Program-made: the position numbers and the translations under genes
In this document: piece after piece, positions 1 through 4,665 of the stretch
How the letters are laid out: each line of letters starts with the position of its first letter
Numbering within the stretch: the first letter of the stretch is position 1
Notes under the pieces: generated by a model
Databases searched by the model: none
What the model was told of the DNA's origin: nothing
What the model saw: the letters and a program-made list of their open reading frames with translations, nothing else
Source of the DNA: Candidatus Hodarchaeota archaeon
GTDB taxonomy: Archaea; Asgardarchaeota; Heimdallarchaeia; Hodarchaeales; YT1-039
Length of the DNA stretch: 5,290 nucleotides
NCBI GenBank assembly: GCA_016840025.1
Contig: JAEOTF010000252.1
Span: 1 to 5,290 of the forward strand
Direction: 5' to 3'

Positions 1-298
1 ACGGCTGACCACCGGGATGGTAGATATCACAGATGAGGCGGGCTTCCCGCCGCTCGCTGGGACGCCACGGCAGCACACGGAAGGTGGTGGGGTCAGGCCG
101 CGCCACCATGTCGCTCTCGTAGATGCGGGCGAAGCCCTCGATGGAGGAGCCGTCGAAGCCGACGCCGTTGGTCAACGCCTCCTCGAGGTGCTCGGTGGGG
201 ATCGTCACGCTCTTCGGCGTGCCAAAGATGTCGACGAACTGCAGCGTGACCAATCGTATATCCTGCTCGGCACACGCTTGGAGAATCGAATCGTTCAT
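1..298 (-). CDS. glnA: Glutamine synthetase type I, N-terminal part, cut by the window's left edge
   Basis: The gene encodes an ATP-dependent cytosolic enzyme that condenses glutamate and ammonia to glutamine, the main entry of ammonium into organic nitrogen. About 99 residues are visible. The N-terminal beta-grasp domain is clear: LQFVDIFGTPKSVTIP, then the signature GFDGSSIEGFARIYESDM at about residues 48-65, followed by PDPTTFRVLPW. The FDGSSIEGF and ESDM segments are diagnostic for family I enzymes. The catalytic C-terminal domain lies outside the window, so the alpha or beta subtype and any adenylylation site cannot be judged. The start chosen is ATG at 298. An in-frame TTG at 310 with a purine-rich AGAAGGG seven bases upstream would add four residues and is a real alternative. 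G+C is about 65% by eye, far above the DNA to the right, which marks this as core genome. A TATA-like element lies at 341-350. Confidence 0.95.
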   Translation of the reverse strand, partial: MNDSILQACAEQDIRLVTLQFVDIFGTPKSVTIPTEHLEEALTNGVGFDGSSIEGFARIYESDMVARPDPTTFRVLPWRPSERREARLICDIYHPGGQP

Positions 299-340
299 TT
301 CACTGGACAATTTATTTCCCTTCTTTGAATGAAATAGAGG

Positions 341-350
341 AAATATAAAA
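341..350 (-). promoter_or_regulatory. Probable archaeal TATA box of the glutamine synthetase gene
   Basis: On the minus strand this reads TTTTATATTT. A start of transcription about 25 bases downstream would fall near 318-322, giving a leader of some 10-25 bases before the TTG (310) or ATG (298) start. A second, weaker AT-rich element (ACATATATCC on the minus strand) lies at 363-372. No operator for a nitrogen regulator was recognised. Placement rests on spacing and base composition only. Confidence 0.5.
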
Positions 351-434
351 CTAGTGTAATGGATATATGTTCATGGAAAGCATCTATAGGATTCGTATAT
401 TATGTTCAGCGTCTAATCCGGAGTTCTCAGAATC

Positions 435-781
435 TACAAGGCGCTTATCTCTTCCACGGTCCGATTGAGTGTCACCTCCGCGATGTCTCGACCGTACTAC
501 ATCATTTTCCTGGCGTTATCGAGTACTAATCTTAGAACGGAAGTCACGTTGAGATCCATCGTCTTGGACAACATCAGATTGACCGCTTCTTTTTCAAGTT
601 CCAGTCCAGTCGAAATGAAACGTGATATGATCTCATCTGCAATCTGATAATCCCGTTTAAACAACGCCTTCAAAGAGTCTTCAAGTAGACGACGGCAAAA
701 AGAGGTGAATTCGAGAACGCCAGCATATACTTCTTCATCAATGATCTCTCGTTCAACTCGTTTAAGCCGAAAAGTTTCTTT
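435..781 (-). pseudogene. phoU: C-terminal remnant of an archaeal PhoU-like phosphate-uptake regulator, 5'-truncated with an in-frame TAG
   Basis: Minus-strand translation from 781 gives about 94 residues that read as the last PhoU helical-bundle domain. Recognisable stretches are LKRVEREIIDEEVYAGVLEF, CRRLLEDSLKALFKRDYQIA and VTSVLRLVLDNARKMM. A TAG at 499-497 interrupts the frame, and the expected ending resumes directly after it (YGRDIAEVTLNRTVEEIS) before a second TAG at 437-435. Archaeal homologues usually have an acidic residue at the interrupted place, so one GAG-to-TAG change would explain it. Upstream, a TAA at 784-782 ends the similarity. The N-terminal DNA-binding part and the first PhoU domain, about two thirds of a typical archaeal protein, are missing. 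PhoU proteins tune phosphate transport and signalling. This copy is presumed inactive. Base composition is intermediate between glnA and the island. Confidence 0.85.
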
Positions 782-793
782 TTAAGAGCCAAT

Positions 794-816
794 AATTTAA
801 TTCGAGGAATTAAATT
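794..816. repeat. Perfect palindrome, 10-bp arms with 3-base centre, at the phoU breakpoint
   Basis: The left arm AATTTAATTC (794-803) and right arm GAATTAAATT (807-816) are exact reverse complements around the centre GAG. The element begins 13 bases beyond the last phoU-like codon and lies inside the plus-strand frame that continues to 1606. It could be a recombination end, a hairpin that promoted the rearrangement, or a regulator site. It lacks a T-tract, so it is not a convincing terminator. Confidence 0.7.
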
Positions 817-982
817 CGGACAGGGAACGAGTACGTCAACTTCTTGCGCTCTAGCCAGACCCTATACTCAACTTATTGAAGAAGGGAAACCAATTGGCAG
901 AATTAACAATATTTTCTTTCAAGTAAATAGATGGCCTTCTCGTATTCTAGGTTCGCTATGTTTCACTCCGGGTCAGCAACTT

Positions 983-1606
983 TTGTTTTACCCAGGGGTA
1001 GTCGAAAGAAATGTTAATTGGCTTTTTTCAAGCAGGGAGGGTTTCACAAGTATCAAAAGTGCTGGACTTGTAGATCATGTCACTTTGGAGAAAGGATTTC
1101 AAAGATGGCATGTAACTATTTTAGAAGCGGACGGAACAAAGAGACCGCGTCTACCCTCTTATAGAACTAAAAATGTTACTGATAATGTGTTTTATTGGTT
1201 TGGTTTAACCATTCAAGACTCGTTCGTTCTAGAAACTACACCTGAGGAACTCGTACTAGTTTTTGGTTCCCCGCCTAGAGATACCGACAGACGGGTCAAA
1301 GAAATGATAAGATCCAGAAAAAATGCAATTTTCCATCTCATAAGATTAAATAATATATCACTGAGCGAGAAAGAATTTCTGCATTTCGACTTCATTATCG
1401 GTCCAAGTAACCTAAATGTTGATACACTACAGTGCCGTGTACCAACTCAAAAACCAATTGTTTATGACTATGATCAAGCTTTTAAAGAAGAGACTCATCT
1501 TCGTGCGCATGGTGTGTCTCTCGAGGGAATAAAAGAACAGATATGGGTCGTCGTCTCAAAACACATTGGTAAAGTAAGTGACAAGGCAATTTTTACGTGT
1601 TTATAG
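983..1606 (+). CDS. Unrecognised protein, probably the 5'-truncated remnant of a longer gene
   Basis: The product is not a family I recognise. The first usable start is TTG at 983 (207 residues), with no convincing ribosome binding site. The same frame is open back to 689, and its translation looks like real protein from about 815 onward, for example LIEEGKPIGRINNIFF and RWPSRILGSLCFTPGQQLLF. It contains no ATG, GTG or TTG before 983. The natural start has therefore probably been lost at the junction with the phoU remnant, and the frame upstream of about 790 is just phoU antisense. The visible protein is soluble, mixed alpha/beta in character, with RWHVTILEADGTKRPR near residues 42-57, a basic stretch RRVKEMIRSRKN near 103-114, and no membrane segment or catalytic signature. 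It ends with TAG. Whether the remnant is still translated from 983 is unknown. Confidence 0.55.
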   Translation: MFYPGVVERNVNWLFSSREGFTSIKSAGLVDHVTLEKGFQRWHVTILEADGTKRPRLPSYRTKNVTDNVFYWFGLTIQDSFVLETTPEELVLVFGSPPRDTDRRVKEMIRSRKNAIFHLIRLNNISLSEKEFLHFDFIIGPSNLNVDTLQCRVPTQKPIVYDYDQAFKEETHLRAHGVSLEGIKEQIWVVVSKHIGKVSDKAIFTCL

Positions 1607-1715
1607 AGTAAGATAGAGATATACTGCTACGCTAATAAGATCATAATAACTAGCTAAATTTTAATCCCCAAACCCAAAAAAAAAATAAACTACGTTAATC
1701 CAAAACTTCAAATTG

Positions 1716-1724
1716 AATAAAATA
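1716..1724 (+). promoter_or_regulatory. Possible TATA-like element of the zinc-ribbon gene
   Basis: The sequence AATAAAATA lies about 26 bases before the ATG at 1746, the spacing expected for a leaderless or near-leaderless archaeal transcript. The surrounding DNA is AT-rich, so a chance match is quite possible. Confidence 0.3.
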
Positions 1725-1745
1725 GTTGATTCTATGGGGATGAGT

Positions 1746-1883
1746 ATGGCAAAAAGGATTGCAAAATGTCCAAAATGTGGATCTGAAAAAGAGGTTCAAA
1801 GCATGCTAGGCTCTGAATCCGTTGAAGGAAATTGTAACAACTGCAATATACGATTTGTAACTTCAACTTGGTGGCAAGAGTAA
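1746..1883 (+). CDS. Small zinc-ribbon protein of 45 residues
   Basis: The ORF encodes a 45-residue protein with two CxxC knuckles: CPKC at residues 8-11 and CNNC at 30-33, 18 residues apart. This is the spacing of a single zinc ribbon. An aromatic, acidic end (TSTWWQE) follows. Such mini zinc ribbons are common in archaea and are usually assigned to nucleic-acid or protein binding, but nothing here fixes a partner. Three in-frame ATGs occur at 1734, 1740 and 1746. The last is preferred because a G-rich GGGGATG precedes it closely and a TATA-like element sits about 26 bases upstream; starting at 1734 would add four residues (MGMS). The gene is plus-strand and convergent with the HEPN gene, with 145 bases between the two ends. 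The strict cysteine spacing argues that this is a true gene despite its size. Confidence 0.75.
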   Translation: MAKRIAKCPKCGSEKEVQSMLGSESVEGNCNNCNIRFVTSTWWQE

Positions 1884-1935
1884 TTATTTAGATTACATTT
1901 CACTCCCAAACCAGAAAACTTGAGATCCATTCTTC

Positions 1936-1951
1936 TAGCTAGCTAACATTG
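1936..1951. repeat. Left copy of a TAGCTAGCTAA(A)CATTG direct repeat
   Basis: This copy matches the one at 4439-4455 in the same orientation except for one missing A. The two bracket the minus-strand HEPN block. This one lies in the gap between the zinc-ribbon gene and the end of the HEPN gene. Confidence 0.5.
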
Positions 1952-2023
1952 AACTATAAAACCTAAGTGTAGACTTTGGTAAATTTTTATTAAAATCCCA
2001 TTCCTTTACAAGTTCAGTATATA

Positions 2024-2030
2024 TTTTTTT
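2024..2030 (+). terminator. Possible oligo-T terminator for the zinc-ribbon transcript
   Basis: A run of seven T on the plus strand lies 140 bases after the zinc-ribbon stop and just reaches the stop codon of the convergent HEPN gene. Archaeal RNA polymerase can terminate at T-tracts without a hairpin, so position and composition fit. A second short run of T occurs at 1984-1988. Confidence 0.35.
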
Positions 2031-3387
2031 AAATATTCTTAACAGTAGCAATATGTTGACTCAATTCTTCCTCTTTTTTCTGGTCGATAATTGCGCAGTC
2101 AACTAGTTTTAAGAAACTCCTTTTCGTTTTACTGCAATTTATCATCACTACTAATGAGACTCTTAAGTAGTTAAGCGTGAGCATCAGAAGAGACTTGATG
2201 GTTTCGTATTTTACCTCAAGACGCCGTCTTCTTCTACTACTCAGTTGACCACCATGCGTAAAGGTACTTCTAATGTCATATGCGTCTAAAATCGCTTCTT
2301 TTACACTATATGGATCGTATCCTAAATTGCTTAATATTTTACACATTCTTGTCGTAAGACGATATTTAAGCTCTCGACTTTCTTCAAGGAATAAGGCTTC
2401 TAAGCCAAATACAACATTAGCAATTCTTCTTTCTAAAACACCATTCTGTAATAGCGCATCACAATAACGATTGTAGGCAATTGTTAAATAATCAACTTTT
2501 GATAAACCCAGTCTAAAAAAGCTTTTAGGGATAACACTATTCATCTTTTGAAAAAATTTCTTAAGGTGATCCACATCTTCGCGAGTAATCAGATACTTTT
2601 CAAGTACTCTATCCAACACACTGGAGCCTACAGTTGCAGAGCTCATGCTTGTTATTAAGTCTGAATACATACGGAATGAGTGATCTTTTACGCTTCCAAC
2701 TTTGAACAGTCTCAATATGGCAACCGCTTTTTTTACTTGTTCCTGTATTTCATTGAGATGTCTACCAAAGAACTCAAATTCCATAATTGCAGAAGGTGGT
2801 ATAAAGAAGGGTCTACTCTGATAAGGCCAAATCTCTTTTTCAAGATCTTCAATCGTTGTCTGTCTTAATTTGACACCGAAACCAAGATTAAATGCTTTGG
2901 GGCGTAATACTATGCCATCTAATTCAACTTTCGCACCACACTTTACTGGTTTACCACGTATATCGTTTAAAAAAACAGTTATTAATGACTTGATGTCAGA
3001 TTCAATAAATTTTGCGTCATAGAAACATCTCCATATTATCCTACTTGTGAAGCGTTCCAAGTTCTTATCCAAACTTTTGTTTTCAGTAAAAACTTCTGTT
3101 AACAGTTTCAAAGCTGAAGTGTATTCAACATATTGTTTTACAGATTTTTCCACGTTAAAAGATGCACTATGCCAAACAGACTTCATAATATCTTTTGTTG
3201 TAGCCATATCATAAGTGACACCATTATCTGTATACCGAAAGTTCTCTACTATCCTATGAGAAATCCTCACCATTTGAGGCTTCAATCGTCTATTAGAGAT
3301 ACCGTCCTTGATTGTCTTTTTCACTTTACGCGATAGTTCGCTTAAAGCATTCACTAATTGTTTTTCTTGAGACGGTTGTACAGTCAT
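2029..3387 (-). CDS. Apea-like HEPN-domain protein, candidate ribonuclease (452 residues)
   Basis: The C-terminal quarter resembles Apea-like HEPN domains. A helix with GLEALFLEESRELKYRLTTR (residues 328-347) is followed by LDAYDIRSTFTHGG, where R373 and H378 form the R-x4-H signature. HEPN domains with this motif are commonly metal-independent RNases in toxin-antitoxin, CRISPR-linked and abortive-infection systems, and many act as dimers. Five consecutive arginines at 385-389 come directly after the motif and could contact RNA. Residues 1-320 are long, helical and unrecognised, perhaps a sensing or partner-binding part; FFIPPSAIMEFEF near 194-206 is distinctive. No membrane segment is evident. 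The ATG at 3387 has a GAGGT ribosome-binding site nine bases upstream, and a TATA-like element lies at 3437-3451. The gene is co-oriented with and 108 bases downstream of the 299-residue gene. Nuclease activity is inferred from the motif alone. Confidence 0.85.
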   Translation of the reverse strand: MTVQPSQEKQLVNALSELSRKVKKTIKDGISNRRLKPQMVRISHRIVENFRYTDNGVTYDMATTKDIMKSVWHSASFNVEKSVKQYVEYTSALKLLTEVFTENKSLDKNLERFTSRIIWRCFYDAKFIESDIKSLITVFLNDIRGKPVKCGAKVELDGIVLRPKAFNLGFGVKLRQTTIEDLEKEIWPYQSRPFFIPPSAIMEFEFFGRHLNEIQEQVKKAVAILRLFKVGSVKDHSFRMYSDLITSMSSATVGSSVLDRVLEKYLITREDVDHLKKFFQKMNSVIPKSFFRLGLSKVDYLTIAYNRYCDALLQNGVLERRIANVVFGLEALFLEESRELKYRLTTRMCKILSNLGYDPYSVKEAILDAYDIRSTFTHGGQLSSRRRRRLEVKYETIKSLLMLTLNYLRVSLVVMINCSKTKRSFLKLVDCAIIDQKKEEELSQHIATVKNI

Positions 3388-3436
3388 TATGAATAAACCT
3401 CAGGAAATAATACCTTTAAATTAACTCTTTTTGTGT

Positions 3437-3451
3437 GTTATATACTATAAC
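3437..3451 (-). promoter_or_regulatory. TATA box of the HEPN gene embedded in a perfect inverted repeat
   Basis: On the minus strand this reads GTTATAGTATATAAC, with arms GTTATA and TATAAC around a 3-base centre. It is centred about 57 bases before the ATG, which predicts transcription starting near 3418 and a leader of about 30 bases carrying the GAGGT site. The symmetry would allow a dimeric repressor to cover the TATA element, though AT-rich promoters can be symmetric by chance. Confidence 0.55.
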
Positions 3452-3495
3452 TAACTTGTCTAAATGAAGGATTTGTGAATTAGCTGAGAAGAAAT

Positions 3496-4395
3496 TTACA
3501 TTAAAATTGTATATGCCTTTATTCTTGCCGAAAGGGGTACTGATTTGATATTTAGGTTATTTCTTAATTCGGTTGAAAATGCTACGTATTGTCTCTTAAT
3601 TGCTTCCCAACCAAAAAGATTCAATAAATAAAACTCGGTTTGTAAACAATGTATGAAAGTAATTCTCTTTAGAGAAAAATCTAAATCTTGCTTTGGTGAT
3701 TGGCCATACAGCCTAAATAAAAGATATGCATCTTGATATGTTACCCAATCGCGTAAAAACTTGAGATAATGAGGAATAGTGATTCGTACATTGTCTTTTT
3801 CCTCGGTTTTTACCGTTTTTAAAGCTTCATATATATTGGGAATATGCACCTTTTGACCATAATCCCAAGTTATCTTATCCAAAAGTTCTTCTGGAATTTG
3901 GTCTTGTTGGTTTAAATAGATATTTACTGGAGGAAGAAAAAATTTTTTTCTTCTTTTATTACATAGAAAGTTGCTAGCAAATAGGTTTAGAGTCGTTTTA
4001 ACTCGTTTTCGTTTTTTATTATAGCAACAGACAAGTGAAGCTATTGATGCAAATATTGAGTAATAGCATTGGATAATTTTCCATGATGCAAATTTAAGTC
4101 GATCATCAACATTAAAATTACTTGATCCAAAAGGATAGTTTAGTGCGCATTCATGATACCAACAATTTCTTAAATTTCGAAACTCTGGGGTTTCATGACC
4201 TGGATCTATTTTCTTTTCTTCAAGATTTGCTTGCTGAGATATGATGCTATCAACCATTTTAATGGAGGTTTCTCGTAAATTTCCTGCATCATATGTTTGC
4301 GCAATTATATCTGCTACACTCTTCAAATATACGTTATGTGTGTCTAAACAACGTTCACGGAACGTATTATCAAGTTCTTTAAGGAAATCGACCAA
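3496..4395 (-). CDS. Unrecognised helical protein paired with the HEPN gene, possibly a divergent HEPN fold (299 residues)
   Basis: I do not recognise the family with confidence. Residues 101-145 hold the most telling stretch: KFASWKIIQCYYSIFASIAS, then a basic linker, then KTTLNLFASNFL. This resembles the HEPN pattern of a helix with paired aromatics (AYYAxF) followed by a KTHxxxxxLF helix. Two R-x4-H strings occur, R76-H81 (RNCWYH) and R244-H249 (RITFIH), but neither sits in a clearly HEPN-like place, so activity cannot be claimed. A basic patch (NKRRKK, 146-151) could bind nucleic acid. No signal peptide or clear membrane span is seen. The start is TTG at 4395, with AGGT nine bases upstream, the same spacing as at the HEPN gene. 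No in-frame ATG exists nearby, and the next Met is residue 47. It lies upstream of the HEPN gene on the same strand with its own promoter-like DNA. Confidence 0.7.
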   Translation of the reverse strand: MVDFLKELDNTFRERCLDTHNVYLKSVADIIAQTYDAGNLRETSIKMVDSIISQQANLEEKKIDPGHETPEFRNLRNCWYHECALNYPFGSSNFNVDDRLKFASWKIIQCYYSIFASIASLVCCYNKKRKRVKTTLNLFASNFLCNKRRKKFFLPPVNIYLNQQDQIPEELLDKITWDYGQKVHIPNIYEALKTVKTEEKDNVRITIPHYLKFLRDWVTYQDAYLLFRLYGQSPKQDLDFSLKRITFIHCLQTEFYLLNLFGWEAIKRQYVAFSTELRNNLNIKSVPLSARIKAYTILM

Positions 4396-4418
4396 AATAC
4401 CACAACCTATTATGGATT

Positions 4419-4430
4419 GATATAATATAT
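4419..4430 (-). promoter_or_regulatory. Probable TATA element upstream of the 299-residue gene
   Basis: On the minus strand this reads ATATATTATATC, about 24-35 bases before the TTG. This would give a nearly leaderless transcript and would put the AGGT motif at 4405-4408 close to or before the transcription start. A second AT-rich block at 4431-4440 could serve instead and leave a short leader. A GCTAGC box abuts on the upstream side. Confidence 0.4.
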
Positions 4431-4438
4431 TAGAATAT

Positions 4439-4492
4439 TAGCTAGCTAAACATTGTAAAGAAGCTAGCCAGTCGACTCATTTTTTTGCTAGC
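4439..4492. repeat. Cluster of three GCTAGC boxes, including the right copy of the direct repeat
   Basis: GCTAGC occurs at 4441-4446, 4463-4468 and 4487-4492, spaced 22 and 24 bases apart, roughly two helical turns. Two boxes are followed by CA and one by TA. The first forms part of TAGCTAGCTAAACATTG (4439-4455), nearly identical to 1936-1951. The cluster lies 46-97 bases upstream of the 299-residue gene, immediately beyond its TATA-like element, a suitable place for a regulator. Iteron-like origin repeats are another reading. Confidence 0.5.
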
Positions 4493-4506
4493 CAAATACA
4501 CCTTTC

Positions 4507-4616
4507 GAAGAGTTGGGGTAATTTTAGTCATGAATTTATACCTAAATAATAGAGAAACACAAGCATTTTTGAGGGGTAGGGAAATCGTAATATTATTCTC
4601 GTTCCCTCAACTCTTC
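4507..4616. repeat. Nested inverted repeats in the right intergenic region
   Basis: An outer pair, GAAGAGTTG (4507-4515) and CAACTCTTC (4608-4616), is exact over nine bases and extends by GGG/TCC with one G-T mismatch. An inner pair, TTGAGGG (4569-4575) and CCCTCAA (4604-4610), shares the same right arm, so the two hairpins would be mutually exclusive. A TTTATACC box (4535-4542) lies between the outer arms. This part of the 4396-4665 gap contains no convincing gene. Confidence 0.4.
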
Positions 4617-4665
4617 TTAATGTAGATTGTAGGATTCATAAGTGAATAACATATCTGAGTGATGA

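Noticed and set aside
17..328. Plus-strand open frame over the left edge.
   Set aside because: It is the antisense shadow of glutamine synthetase, whose minus-strand frame has an unmistakable family signature.
465..647. Plus-strand open frame of 60 residues.
   Set aside because: It lies antisense to the phoU remnant, which has recognisable protein similarity on the other strand.
1676..1685. Run of ten A, a T-tract on the minus strand, that could terminate the HEPN transcript.
   Set aside because: It lies about 345 bases beyond the HEPN stop, past the convergent zinc-ribbon gene, so assignment to that transcript is unsupported.
4530..4625. Possible 31-residue plus-strand ORF starting at ATG 4530.
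   Set aside because: It is short, lacks a clear ribosome binding site or recognisable motif, and overlaps the inverted repeats, so nothing supports it as a gene.
4396..4665. Search for a tRNA gene or attachment site in the right intergenic region.
   Set aside because: No T-loop GTTCRA-type sequence with matching acceptor arms was found by eye; the inverted repeats do not form a cloverleaf.
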